NCBI GenBank assembly: GCA_964555585.1
Contig: CAZKSN010000009.1
Span: 1-38,247, forward strand
Reading direction: 5' to 3'
Length of the DNA stretch: 38,247 bases
DNA from: CAZKSN01 sp964555585
GTDB lineage: Bacteria; Bacillota_I; Bacilli_A; RF39; UBA660
Shown here: piece after piece, positions 1 to 8,359 of the stretch
How positions within the stretch are numbered: the first letter of the stretch is position 1
How the letters are laid out: the number at the start of each line of letters is the position of its first letter
Position numbers and translations under genes: made by a program
The notes under the pieces: generated by a model
The model's database searches: none
The model's input: the letters and a program-made list of their open reading frames with translations, nothing else
Told to the model about the DNA's origin: nothing

Positions 1-2
1 CA

Positions 3-389
3 GATTTAAAAATAGATGTATTTAGAAGCAGTGGAGCAGGAGGACAAAGCGTAAATACAACTGATTCTGCAGTCAGAATTACACATCTGCCCACTAAAAT
101 AGTAGTATCCTGTCAGAATGAAAGAAGTCAGTTGAAGAATAAGGAAAAGGCTTTGGAAATATTAAAAAGTAAATTGTATATTTTGGAGCAGGAAAAATTG
201 AATGAAAAGCTTAAGGATTTGAGGGGGAGTATTATGGATGTTAATTTTGGAAGTGCGGTTAGAAGTTATGTAATGTGTCCCTATACTTTAGTGAAGGATG
301 TAAGGACAAATGTTGAAACTTCTCAGGTGGAAAAAGTACTTGACGGAGATATTCAGATGTTTATAGATGGCTATTTAAAGAACAAATAA
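3..389 (+). CDS. prfB: peptide chain release factor 2, C-terminal part
   Basis: Partial gene; the 5' end lies outside the window. The reading frame is open from base 3 and stops with TAA at 389. It holds the catalytic GGQ motif of class-I release factors (bases 39-47), followed by the conserved VNTTDSAVRITH block, and ends with the RF2-type segment IRSYV-like/PYTLVKD/RTNVET and a DGDI..FIDGYL tail. RF1 does not have that ending, so this is RF2, which recognises UGA/UAA stops and triggers peptide release in the ribosome. The residue after GGQ is Ser where His is usual. RF2 fits the use of TGA stops in nearby genes. A strong hairpin terminator follows at 408. In Bacillus subtilis prfB also lies close to ftsE/ftsX, so the context is conventional. 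Confidence 0.95.
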   Translation, partial: DLKIDVFRSSGAGGQSVNTTDSAVRITHLPTKIVVSCQNERSQLKNKEKALEILKSKLYILEQEKLNEKLKDLRGSIMDVNFGSAVRSYVMCPYTLVKDVRTNVETSQVEKVLDGDIQMFIDGYLKNK

Positions 390-407
390 ATTCCTGTAAA
401 CTGCTTT

Positions 408-449
408 ACAATATTTTTTATAATATATAGAAAATATTGTTTTTTTTTG
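408..449 (+). terminator. intrinsic terminator after prfB
   Basis: Inverted repeat ACAATATTTT (408-417) / AAAATATTGT (431-440), a perfect 10-bp stem with a 13-base loop, running into a tract of nine T (440-448). It lies 18 bases after the prfB stop. Confidence 0.85.
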
Positions 450-456
450 TTATACT
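448..456 (+). promoter_or_regulatory. possible extended -10 promoter for the YitT gene
   Basis: TGTTATACT: a TATACT -10 (451-456) preceded by the TGn extension, 25 bases before the start codon at 481. No good -35 box is visible at the right distance, as is common for extended -10 promoters. It sits directly after the prfB terminator. Confidence 0.45.
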
Positions 457-480
457 GAGATATGCTAAAGGTGGTAAAGG

Positions 481-1398
481 ATGTTTGAGTTATTTAATAA
501 ATTTGATCCTAAAGAACTGGAAAATTCTTTGAAAAATAGACATAGAGTATTTAAATATTTTCTGATATTGCTGGGAACTACAATATCAGCTGTTTCTTTT
601 AATCTGTTTTTTGTTCCAAACAACTTTGTTTCTTCCGGTTTATCAGGAGTGGCGGTTATATGTTCAAACTTTCTTACTATGGATCCTGCAGTGTTTTTAT
701 TACTGGGAAATGTAATTCTTACAATAATCAGTTTGATGACAATTGGATTTAAGAAATCCTTTAGAAGTTTTATTGGAGCTTTATTATTTTCTGCCATTGT
801 ATATTTAACAAAAGATATAGCTCAGTTTCTGCACTTTTATTTTGATAATATACTTTTATATGTACTTGCTGCAGGATTTGTTAGTGGTTTTGGAGAAGCG
901 TTAGTTTATAAAATGGGTTATACTACTGGTGGAACAAGCATATTGGCAGATATAATATACAAATATACAAAACAGCCTATTGGAAAGATATTAAGAAATA
1001 TTGGAATTATTATAATTATTGCCGGAGGATTCACTTTTGGCTATACAATGATTATGTATTCAATAATCATTACAGTAATATCATCATTCATAATTGATAA
1101 AGTACTGATAGGCATATCTGAAAGCAAGATGTTTTTAATAGTGACAAAGAAGGAAAAAGATATAAAGCAATATCTTATGGAAATAGGAAATTGCGGTGTT
1201 ACTGAATTGGAAAGCAGAGGAGCATACTCAAAAGATAAGCAGAATATACTTATGTGTGCTGTTCCTACAGAAAAGTATTATTCAGTTAAACTTGCAATTC
1301 AGGAAATAGATGCCAATGTGTTTATTATTGTTTCTGACTGCTATGAAGTATATGGAGGAACTAAAAGGAAGAAAATACCATTTAAAAATAAAGAATAA
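481..1398 (+). CDS. YitT family membrane protein (DUF161 + DUF2179)
   Basis: A 305-residue integral membrane protein of the YitT/YvjA family. About five hydrophobic segments occupy residues 25-205 (for example 25-45, 70-90, 97-112, 123-140, 172-205), with the family's GYTTGGTSILADII block at 147-160. A soluble DUF2179 domain follows at about 217-292. The start is fixed by AAGGTGG six bases upstream. The biochemical function of the family is not established. In B. subtilis a homologue (yvjA) also lies in the prfB-ftsEX-ctpB neighbourhood, which supports the family call. Codon use (mostly CAG for Gln) resembles prfB and differs from the ftsE-onward genes. Confidence 0.88.
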   Translation: MFELFNKFDPKELENSLKNRHRVFKYFLILLGTTISAVSFNLFFVPNNFVSSGLSGVAVICSNFLTMDPAVFLLLGNVILTIISLMTIGFKKSFRSFIGALLFSAIVYLTKDIAQFLHFYFDNILLYVLAAGFVSGFGEALVYKMGYTTGGTSILADIIYKYTKQPIGKILRNIGIIIIIAGGFTFGYTMIMYSIIITVISSFIIDKVLIGISESKMFLIVTKKEKDIKQYLMEIGNCGVTELESRGAYSKDKQNILMCAVPTEKYYSVKLAIQEIDANVFIIVSDCYEVYGGTKRKKIPFKNKE

Positions 1399-1409
1399 CA
1401 TTTTATAAT
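1381..1409 (+). promoter_or_regulatory. possible promoter for ftsEX
   Basis: TTTAAA (1381-1386), 17-base spacer, TATAAT (1404-1409). The -10 is perfect and the -35 is weak. It overlaps the 3' end of the YitT gene and lies 16 bases before the ftsE start. Confidence 0.4.
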
Positions 1410-1425
1410 TTAAGTAGGAGGTAAA

Positions 1426-2124
1426 ATGCAATTAATAGTATTAAAAGATGTACATATGCAATATAAAAATGGCGTTACTGCATTATGTGATGTAAATTTA
1501 AATATAGAGAAAGGGGAATTTGTTTTTATTATTGGAGCATCCGGCTCTGGAAAAAGTTCCCTTATAAAATTATTATATAGAGAAGAAAAACCTACTAGAG
1601 GAGAAGTATATGTAGGTGGAATAAATGTAGCCAAGTTAAAGAATAGAAAAGTATTTAAACTAAGAAGAAAATTAGGAATAGTTTTTCAAGATTATAAATT
1701 ATTACCAAAAATGAATATATATGAAAATGTTGCTTTAGCACTTGATATATATGGTTTAAAATCAGGTGAAGTGAGAAAAAAAGTTTTAAAAGCTTTAGAA
1801 CAGGTTGGTCTTCTTGATAAAACTAGAAGTTATCCTGATCAATTATCTGGTGGTGAACAACAAAGAGTTTCAATAGCTAGGGCTATTGTAAATGATCCTA
1901 AGGTTTTAATATGTGATGAACCTACTGGAAATTTAGATCCTGATACTTCGATGGAAATAATGAAAGTTATTGAAGAAATTAATAAAGAAATGGAAACTAC
2001 TATAATTATGGCAACTCATGATAAAGAAATTGTAAATAAATTTAAGAAAAGAGTTATTGCATTAGATAAAGGAATGCTTGTAAAAGATAAGCAGAAAGGA
2101 AGTTACAAGAATGAAAGCATTTAG
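1426..2124 (+). CDS. ftsE: cell division ABC transporter ATP-binding protein FtsE
   Basis: 232 residues with all ABC ATPase motifs: Walker A GASGSGKS (37-44), Q-loop around FQDY (87-90), signature LSGGEQ (140-145), Walker B LICDEP (161-166), and the switch His198. FtsE powers FtsX; together they control peptidoglycan hydrolases at the membrane during division or elongation and do not transport a solute. The start has an ideal AGGAGG seven bases upstream. The length is normal for the family. The gene overlaps ftsX by 14 bases, indicating translational coupling. Confidence 0.96.
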   Translation: MQLIVLKDVHMQYKNGVTALCDVNLNIEKGEFVFIIGASGSGKSSLIKLLYREEKPTRGEVYVGGINVAKLKNRKVFKLRRKLGIVFQDYKLLPKMNIYENVALALDIYGLKSGEVRKKVLKALEQVGLLDKTRSYPDQLSGGEQQRVSIARAIVNDPKVLICDEPTGNLDPDTSMEIMKVIEEINKEMETTIIMATHDKEIVNKFKKRVIALDKGMLVKDKQKGSYKNESI

Positions 2125-3010
2125 AATTTTGGGGAAAAATATTGGTGATGCTTTCAAAAGTGTATTTAGAAATTTTAATTTAAGTATTGCAAGCATTACC
2201 TGTATAACAATTACATTAATTTTAGTAGGTGTAAGTATTATTCTTTCATATAATGTAAATAATTTTACTAGTGAGATAGAAAAAGATTTAACTGTAGTTG
2301 TCTTTTTAGAAAAAGATATTACAGATGAAGAAATTGAAATAATAAAAAGTAATTTAAATAATATTGAAAATATAGAAAATATTGAATTTGAATCTAAAAA
2401 TGATATAAAACTTGAAATGGAAAGTAGAGAAGAAGTATTTAAAAGCATAATGTCTGAGTGGACAGAAGAAACCAATCCTTTACAAGATACATTTTTAATA
2501 AAAGTAAAAGATGTATTGAAAATAGGTGAGACAGCTGATACTATTGAAAAAATGAATAATGTTGATTTAGTAAAATATGGCGAAGGAATGGTTGAAGAAC
2601 TTGTAAGTATTTTTGATAATGTCAAAAAAGCAACTTATTTCATAGTTATTGGATTAATTGTTGTAACTGCATTTTTAATAAGTAATACAATTAAAGTTAC
2701 AATTTCAAATAGAAAAAGACAAATAGAAATTATGAGATTAGTAGGAGCATCAAACTTTTACATTAAAACCCCTTATTTTTTTGAAGGTTTATTATTAGGT
2801 ATAATAGGTTCAATTGTTCCAATATTTGTATGCTGTTATGGATATATTTATATTTATAATAAATTTGGAGGAATTGTATTCACAGACATAATAAAGTTAG
2901 TAAAACCTGAATTAGTAATTTTTGATATTATTATTTTAGTTTTATCAATAGGTATATTTGTAGGCGCTTTTGGTAGTTATAGAGCTGTAAGGAGATATTT
3001 AAAGATATGA
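2111..3010 (+). CDS. ftsX: cell division protein FtsX
   Basis: 299 residues with classic FtsX topology: one N-terminal membrane helix (about 23-49), an extracellular domain (50-173), then three C-terminal helices (about 174-194, 223-249, 268-293). The conserved RKRQIEIMRLVGAS block (201-214) precedes the third helix. FtsX is the membrane partner of FtsE and passes the ATPase signal through its external domain to a wall hydrolase. Its start lies inside ftsE, and its TGA stop overlaps the ATG of the peptidase gene (ATGA at 3007-3010). The TGA stop is evidence for the standard genetic code. Confidence 0.95.
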   Translation: MKAFRILGKNIGDAFKSVFRNFNLSIASITCITITLILVGVSIILSYNVNNFTSEIEKDLTVVVFLEKDITDEEIEIIKSNLNNIENIENIEFESKNDIKLEMESREEVFKSIMSEWTEETNPLQDTFLIKVKDVLKIGETADTIEKMNNVDLVKYGEGMVEELVSIFDNVKKATYFIVIGLIVVTAFLISNTIKVTISNRKRQIEIMRLVGASNFYIKTPYFFEGLLLGIIGSIVPIFVCCYGYIYIYNKFGGIVFTDIIKLVKPELVIFDIIILVLSIGIFVGAFGSYRAVRRYLKI

Positions 3011-4185
3011 AAAAGTTTGTTATTTTCTTTCTTTTGATATTTACTGTATTATTGTTCATATTTCCAAATAAAATTGAAGCAAAGACATTACAAGATTTAT
3101 ATGATGAATTAGCAGAATTAAAAGTTAAGAAAGCGGAAGAAGATAAAAATAAAGAAAATGCTGAAAAAGAAAAAATTACTACAAATAAAGGAATAATTTC
3201 TGCAACAAATGAAATAGATGAATGTGAAAATAAAATTGAAGAATCAAGAGTAAAAATTGAAGAATTAAATATAGAAATAAAAGAAAAAGAAGAAGAAATA
3301 GATAACTTAATGAATTTTCTTCAAAAATCTAATAACGGAAATACTTATCTTGAATATATATTTGGTGCTTCTACAATAACAGAGTTTATTTATAGAAGTG
3401 CAATTGTTCAACAACTTACGAAACATAATGATGAATTAATTAGTGAAATGAATAATTTGATTGAAGAAAATAAAGCATTACAAATTGAATTAAATGATAA
3501 AAAAGAAGAACTTGAAGATTTAATAGAGACTTTAAATAAAAAATTATACAATATTAATGCAACTTTGGATGATTTAGATGAAATTCAAGTTGATCTGGTT
3601 GATCAAATAAAAGCTCAAGAAGAATCAATTAAATATTATGAAGATGCTGGTTGTGGATTAAATCAAGATACTAGGGATTGTATTTCTATTCCATATTCAA
3701 TTGGCTTTACAAGACCTTTAGGATATGGAAGAATATCTAGTAATTTTGGTCCTAGAACAGATCCTGTTACTAAGAGACCTTCTTATCATAGAGCTGTTGA
3801 TATAGCAGGAAATGCTGAAGGTACTCCAATTTATGCATCTGCAGCAGGTGTTGTTAAAGCAAGGCTTGTAAAAGCAAGTTGTGGTGGAAATGCTCTTTAT
3901 ATTGAACATAATATTAAAGGTGTAACTTATACCTCAATATATATGCATTTATTAAGATTTAATGTATCAGTTGGTGATATAGTAAGCACTAATACAGTAA
4001 TTGGTTATGTTGGGGGAAGATCAACTTCAACAAAATATGGTGGTTATGATCAATGTAGTACAGGAGCTCATTTGCATTTTGGTATAGCTGAAGGTCAATA
4101 TGGAAGTTTATCATATCAAGATCCAAGAAATTATATATATTTCCCACCAAAAGGATATTACTATTGGTTTAGCAGATTTTATTAA
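3007..4185 (+). CDS. secreted coiled-coil M23 (LytM) peptidoglycan endopeptidase
   Basis: 392 residues. A signal peptide (1-25, cleavage likely after Glu-Ala) is followed by two long charged coiled-coil segments (about 27-107 and 136-212) and a C-terminal M23 domain (about 233-378). The zinc ligands and catalytic residues are intact: H261xxxD265, His314 and H355-L-H357. The plan resembles EnvC/CwlO-type FtsEX partners: a coiled coil that binds FtsX and a hydrolase domain. Unlike E. coli EnvC, whose LytM domain is degenerate, this one looks catalytically competent. The start overlaps the ftsX stop by four bases, so the three genes form one translationally coupled unit. The direct partner role is inferred from this context. 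Confidence 0.9.
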   Translation: MKKFVIFFLLIFTVLLFIFPNKIEAKTLQDLYDELAELKVKKAEEDKNKENAEKEKITTNKGIISATNEIDECENKIEESRVKIEELNIEIKEKEEEIDNLMNFLQKSNNGNTYLEYIFGASTITEFIYRSAIVQQLTKHNDELISEMNNLIEENKALQIELNDKKEELEDLIETLNKKLYNINATLDDLDEIQVDLVDQIKAQEESIKYYEDAGCGLNQDTRDCISIPYSIGFTRPLGYGRISSNFGPRTDPVTKRPSYHRAVDIAGNAEGTPIYASAAGVVKARLVKASCGGNALYIEHNIKGVTYTSIYMHLLRFNVSVGDIVSTNTVIGYVGGRSTSTKYGGYDQCSTGAHLHFGIAEGQYGSLSYQDPRNYIYFPPKGYYYWFSRFY

Positions 4186-4192
4186 TTGAAAC

Positions 4193-4233
4193 AACTTCTT
4201 AACTGTGTTATATTATTTGTTAAGAAGTTTTTT
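4193..4233 (+). terminator. intrinsic terminator after the ftsEX-peptidase operon
   Basis: Perfect 11-bp stem AACTTCTTAAC (4193-4203) / GTTAAGAAGTT (4219-4229) with a 15-base loop and a short T tract to 4233. It ends only 13 bases before the whiA start, so whiA either relies on read-through or has a promoter within the hairpin region (a TATATT lies in the loop). Confidence 0.75.
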
Positions 4234-4246
4234 ATAAGGAGATATT

Positions 4247-5170
4247 ATGTCATTCACTACAGATATAAAAAATGAAATTAGTAATATAGAATATTCAGAT
4301 TCTGAAATTATATCTGAATTATCTGCAATAATAAATTTGAATACTGTTATAGATAAGAATTCTTTTTCTATGACTTTTGAAAACATAAGTATAGCAAGAA
4401 GAATATATAAATTAATAAAAAATATTTATCATATAGAAATTAATATGATAAAAAGTAATTATTTTAATTTAAGAAAAAAGAATATAGTATCTTTAGTTAT
4501 AAAAGAAAAAAAAGATTTAATACTAAAAGATTTATCTATTATAAATGATAATAAAAAAAGATTATTTATTCCTGAGTCTTTTATTTATGATAGTTTAGAA
4601 GAAAAACAAGCTTATTTAAGAGGTGTTTTCTTAGTATGTGGAAGTATTAATGATCCAAAAACATCTAGATATCATGCTGAATTTATGATACATAAAAATA
4701 TAACTGCAAAATTTATAAATGATTTATTAAATGAATTGAACTTTAATAGTAAACTTATAAAAAGAGAAAAAAATTACATGGTTTATATAAAAGAAGCTGA
4801 AAAAATAAGTGATTTTATTAAAATGATACACGCAGATAATTCTCTTTATTATTTTGAAGATATAAGAATATATAGAGATTTAAAGAATATGAATAATCGC
4901 TGGAACAATTGTGAACAAGCAAATATTGATAAATCTTATAATAGTTCTTTAGAACAAATTAAATTAATTGAAAAATTAAAAAGCATTAAAGACTTTGATT
5001 TATTAGATAATAAAATAAAAGAAGTATGTATTTATAGAGAAAAGTATCCTGAAGTATCTTTATTTGAACTTGCAACTATAATAAGTAGTGAAACAGGTAA
5101 TAATATTACTAAAAGTGGTTTAAATCATAGATTTAGAAAAATAAAACAAATTGTTAACAAAATTAATTAG
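4247..5170 (+). CDS. whiA: DNA-binding protein WhiA
   Basis: 307 residues, normal for WhiA. The N-terminal two-thirds is a degenerate LAGLIDADG homing-endonuclease fold (the AYLRGVFLVCGSINDP block at about 122-137 is typical), with the conserved NRWNNCEQANIDK stretch in the linker. The C-terminal HTH_WhiA domain includes LFELA...ITKSGLNHR. In Firmicutes WhiA affects chromosome segregation and cell division; in Streptomyces it controls sporulation genes. The start is supported by AAGGAG eight bases upstream. The usual neighbours rapZ/yvcK are not here. Its stop overlaps the convergent minus-strand gene by eight bases. Confidence 0.93.
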   Translation: MSFTTDIKNEISNIEYSDSEIISELSAIINLNTVIDKNSFSMTFENISIARRIYKLIKNIYHIEINMIKSNYFNLRKKNIVSLVIKEKKDLILKDLSIINDNKKRLFIPESFIYDSLEEKQAYLRGVFLVCGSINDPKTSRYHAEFMIHKNITAKFINDLLNELNFNSKLIKREKNYMVYIKEAEKISDFIKMIHADNSLYYFEDIRIYRDLKNMNNRWNNCEQANIDKSYNSSLEQIKLIEKLKSIKDFDLLDNKIKEVCIYREKYPEVSLFELATIISSETGNNITKSGLNHRFRKIKQIVNKIN

Positions 5171-5987
5171 AGAAAATAGCATCAAATATATTGGTAGTAT
5201 TTTCTTTTTTTAGTTTTAGATTATTAATCCTTTTTATTGTACTGATTTCTATTTTTCTTCCCCATAATATATTATCTATATCATTTTCATATGATAAAAT
5301 ATTCATTAAATCATTTAAAATTTTTAAATAAGTTTCATCAAAAAATCTGTTCTTTGATTTCATAATTAAATTATAAAATGATTTTAAAGGGTAAATCTTA
5401 TTTGTATACACATTTTTTATAAAATTTAACACATATAAATTTAAAATTTTTAAGTTTTCATCTTGTTCAATGTTTGCTTTTTCTAATAATTTTATTAATG
5501 TATAAAATGCATTTATATTTGAATGATATTCTGTAAAAAAAATATCATGATTTAAATCATAAAAATTATAATCAAGTGATTGAATTTTATCAGAAATATA
5601 TAAAAGTAAGTGATTTGCTTCATTTATGTTGGTGAATTTAAAGAAATATATATATTTTTCTTGAACTATATGAAAATATTCGTGAAGCAACATTTTAATT
5701 AGAAAAAAATTTATCAATCTAATATTTAATATATTTTTATTTTTAAAATAATTATATATAAAAAACTTTGCTGTTAATAAGGTATCTTCATAATTAATAT
5801 TCAACTTTTTTTCATATGGAATGAATTCCATTGAAAATTCTCCACTTTTTGAAGTTATATTATTACAATAATCTGTTAAATCATTTAGCTCTATTGCAGT
5901 ATATAAAAAATTATGAAAATCCATTTCATTTAATAAACTATTTTTATTACATAAATTTGTAAATATAGGTAAAATATTATCATTCAT
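5163..5987 (-). CDS. unrecognised protein with HExxH motif (putative zinc metallopeptidase)
   Basis: 274 residues, no family recognised. It has no signal peptide or convincing membrane helix, so it is probably cytoplasmic. LLHEYFHIVQE (100-110) contains HExxH (H102, E103, H106) in a hydrophobic helix, as in gluzincin peptidases. A later Glu153 in FFTEYHSN could be the third zinc ligand (inference). The rest is Asn/Lys/Ile/Phe-rich. The start is supported by AGGAG about seven bases upstream on the minus strand, and a promoter-like TTGATT-17-TAAAAT precedes it. Its last eight bases overlap the end of whiA, tail to tail. It could also be a phage-like or toxin-like HExxH protein; substrate unknown. 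Confidence 0.75.
   Translation of the reverse strand: MNDNILPIFTNLCNKNSLLNEMDFHNFLYTAIELNDLTDYCNNITSKSGEFSMEFIPYEKKLNINYEDTLLTAKFFIYNYFKNKNILNIRLINFFLIKMLLHEYFHIVQEKYIYFFKFTNINEANHLLLYISDKIQSLDYNFYDLNHDIFFTEYHSNINAFYTLIKLLEKANIEQDENLKILNLYVLNFIKNVYTNKIYPLKSFYNLIMKSKNRFFDETYLKILNDLMNILSYENDIDNILWGRKIEISTIKRINNLKLKKENTTNIFDAIFSN
5171..5211 (+). terminator. whiA terminator embedded in the convergent gene
   Basis: AGAAAATA (5171-5178) pairs with TATTTTCT (5198-5205). An inner stem ATCAA/TTGGT (5181-5185 / 5191-5195, one U-G) extends it, and seven T follow (5205-5211). It starts at the base after the whiA stop and lies within the 3' coding end of the minus-strand gene. Confidence 0.7.
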
Positions 5988-6012
5988 ATAATGCTCCTAT
6001 AAAAATGCAATT

Positions 6013-6041
6013 ATTTTACCATATTTAATAATTAAAATCAA
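6013..6041 (-). promoter_or_regulatory. promoter for the HExxH protein gene
   Basis: On the minus strand: TTGATT (complement of 6036-6041), 17-base spacer, TAAAAT (complement of 6013-6018). It lies 25 bases before the start at 5987 and overlaps the last codons of clpP, so the HExxH gene need not depend on clpP transcription. Confidence 0.55.
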
Positions 6042-6607
6042 AGTATTTTATCTATTATTCCATATTCTAATGCTTCTTTTGAATCCATAAAATAATCTCT
6101 TTCAACATCTTTTTCAATTTGTTTAATAGTTTTTCCTGTGTTTTTTGCAAGTAAGCTTGCTAGCTTTTGTTTTATTTTTATTATTCTTTCTGCAGCAATT
6201 TGTATTTCTGTTGCTTGGCCATGTGCTCCACCTAAAGGTTGATGTATCATTACTTCTGAATTTTTAAGAGCTATTCTTTTTCCTTTAGTTCCACTTGAAA
6301 GAAGGAATGCAGCCATTGAAGCACAAATACCTATGCATATAGTTGAAACATCACAGTCTATGAAATTCATAGTATCATATATAGCAAATCCTGCAGTTAC
6401 ACTTCCACCAGCACTATTAATATACATATTAATATCATCTTTGCTCTTTGAACTTAAATATAGTAATTGTCCAACTATTATATTAGCAGTTTCATCAGTA
6501 ATTTCACCATCAATAAAAATAATTCTATCTTTTAATAATCTAGAATATAAATCATATACTCTTTCTCCATTATTTGTTTTTTCTATTACAGTGGGTATTA
6601 AAGTCAT
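6038..6607 (-). CDS. clpP: ATP-dependent Clp protease proteolytic subunit
   Basis: 189 residues. The N-terminus LIPTVIEKT is the usual ClpP start, and the catalytic triad falls at Ser97, His122 and Asp171, the same numbering as mature E. coli ClpP. ClpP forms a tetradecameric serine-protease barrel fed by Clp ATPases and degrades unfolded and regulatory proteins. I chose the ATG at 6607: GAGGTG lies just upstream, whereas the in-frame GTG two codons earlier would itself sit in that ribosome-binding site. No CtsR or CIRCE-like operator is visible upstream. Confidence 0.96.
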   Translation of the reverse strand: MTLIPTVIEKTNNGERVYDLYSRLLKDRIIFIDGEITDETANIIVGQLLYLSSKSKDDINMYINSAGGSVTAGFAIYDTMNFIDCDVSTICIGICASMAAFLLSSGTKGKRIALKNSEVMIHQPLGGAHGQATEIQIAAERIIKIKQKLASLLAKNTGKTIKQIEKDVERDYFMDSKEALEYGIIDKIL

Positions 6608-6701
6608 ATTCACCTCATTATTATATTTACACTCTTATAATAATATTATTCACAAAATATCTTTTTTTTGATAAAATTGTATTTAGAATAGAGGGTGACC
6701 C

Positions 6702-8351
6702 ATGAAGGAAAATATAGAAGTTAAATTGGAATCTGATAAATTTACAGTTAGAGAAGGAATTACTATTTCTGAACTTTTAAAACAACGTGAAGGTTATGAA
6801 GATGTTATAGCTGCTACTTTAGACAGTGATGTTGTTGAATTAAGTTTGGTACTTAAAAAAGATTGTGAACTTGGATTAATTAGATATTCTGATAGAATTG
6901 GTTCGAAAATATACCAAAATGGGTTAAAATATGTGTATATTGTAGCTATTAAAGAAATATTTGGCAAAAATGTTGATTTAAGATTAAAACATTCTTTAGA
7001 TAAAGGTATTTATAGTGAAATTAATACTAAAAAGAAATTAAATCAGACTGTTGTAAATAAAATAAAAAATAAAATGTTAGAATATGTAAATAAAGATATT
7101 CCTTTTGATAGAGTAAGTACTTCAAGAAGAAGCGCTATGGAATATTTTGAAAATAATAAAGAAACGGAAAAAGTAGAAAATTATAAACAGATAAGTAATG
7201 CATATGTATCCATTTATCAATTTTTAAATTATTATAATTATTTTTATTATTACTTACCTGCATCTACTGGAATATTAAAATATTTTGATTTAACTTATGT
7301 TAGTCCAAATGGTATTATGCTTCAATATCCTAAATCTGCTACTAATGAAATACCTCCATATACTCATATGAAAAGTATTCTTAATGTATTTAAAGAATAT
7401 TCAGAAAAATTAGATAGGTTAAATATTACCTATGTATCAGATGTAAATAAGTTAATTTCTAAAGGTAACATTAAAGATTATATTCAGATAAATGAAATAA
7501 TGCAAAATAATATGATAAGTGATATTGTAAAAAGAATTACTTCTAATAGAAATATAAAATTAGTTCTTATAGGAGGACCTTCTAGTTCAGGTAAAACAAC
7601 TTCTTCTAAGAAAGTAGGCTTATATTTAAAAACAAAAGGCTTTAATCCTTTTTTGATATCTACAGATGATTATTATTGTGAAAGAGTAGATAGTCCAAAA
7701 GATGAATATGGAAATTATGATTATGAGAAAATTGAGGCTATAGACTTAGATTTATTTAATGATCATTTGAAAAGATTATTGAAAAAAGAAAAAGTTATAA
7801 TGCCTACATATAATTTTATTACTGGAGAAAAAGAATTTAAAAAGGCTCCTGTACAACTAAAAGATAATGACATAATAATTATTGAAGGATTGCATACACT
7901 AAATGAAGAACTTACAAGATGTATTGAAAGAAAGAATAAATTTAAAATATATGTTAGTCCATTTACACCAATTGCTTTAGATAGACATAATCATGTTTCT
8001 ACAACAGATGTTAGATTATTAAGAAGATTAGTAAGAGATTATTCACATAGAGGATATGACGCAGAGGCTACATTAACAAGATGGAAAAATATGAGAAAAA
8101 GTGAAGAAAAATATGTATTTCCTTATCAAAATGAAGCAGATGCAGTTATTAATACGGCTTTAATATATGAAGTTAATGCTCTCAGAGTATATGCTGAACC
8201 TTTACTGTATTCTGTAGATACATTATCAGAAAATTATAGTGAGGCAATAAGACTTATAAATTTTTTAAAATGCTTCTTTAGTATTCCTGATGATAATATA
8301 CCTGATACTAGTGTATTAAGAGAATTTATTGGAAAAAGTTATTTTGAATAG
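6702..8351 (+). CDS. TGS-domain nucleoside (uridine) kinase-like protein
   Basis: 549 residues. The N-terminus (about 1-65) is a TGS-like domain and about 70-200 resembles the second additional domain of threonyl-tRNA synthetase. The C-terminal half (about 280-520) is a phosphoribulokinase/uridine kinase fold with a P-loop GGPSSSGKTT (291-300) and the STDDYY segment typical of uridine kinases. This fusion is known in Firmicutes and some other bacteria as a predicted nucleoside kinase; it is longer than stand-alone Udk (about 210 residues). Expected activity is NTP-dependent phosphorylation of uridine or cytidine, but the fusion's substrate is not certain. GAGGGTGA precedes the ATG. gap follows after eight bases, so the two are probably cotranscribed. 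Confidence 0.88.
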   Translation: MKENIEVKLESDKFTVREGITISELLKQREGYEDVIAATLDSDVVELSLVLKKDCELGLIRYSDRIGSKIYQNGLKYVYIVAIKEIFGKNVDLRLKHSLDKGIYSEINTKKKLNQTVVNKIKNKMLEYVNKDIPFDRVSTSRRSAMEYFENNKETEKVENYKQISNAYVSIYQFLNYYNYFYYYLPASTGILKYFDLTYVSPNGIMLQYPKSATNEIPPYTHMKSILNVFKEYSEKLDRLNITYVSDVNKLISKGNIKDYIQINEIMQNNMISDIVKRITSNRNIKLVLIGGPSSSGKTTSSKKVGLYLKTKGFNPFLISTDDYYCERVDSPKDEYGNYDYEKIEAIDLDLFNDHLKRLLKKEKVIMPTYNFITGEKEFKKAPVQLKDNDIIIIEGLHTLNEELTRCIERKNKFKIYVSPFTPIALDRHNHVSTTDVRLLRRLVRDYSHRGYDAEATLTRWKNMRKSEEKYVFPYQNEADAVINTALIYEVNALRVYAEPLLYSVDTLSENYSEAIRLINFLKCFFSIPDDNIPDTSVLREFIGKSYFE

Positions 8352-8359
8352 GAGGAAAT

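Noticed and set aside
465..797. Minus-strand ORF opposite the YitT gene, and similar antisense ORFs across the window
   Set aside because: They are shadows of conserved plus-strand genes, lack ribosome sites and have no recognisable protein features.
6605..6613. GTG at 6613 as the clpP start
   Set aside because: The GTG is part of the GAGGTG ribosome site for the ATG at 6607. The later start gives the normal N-terminus and canonical catalytic numbering.
6608..6701. CtsR or CIRCE operator before clpP
   Set aside because: Neither the CtsR heptad repeat nor the CIRCE inverted repeat can be seen between clpP and the kinase gene.
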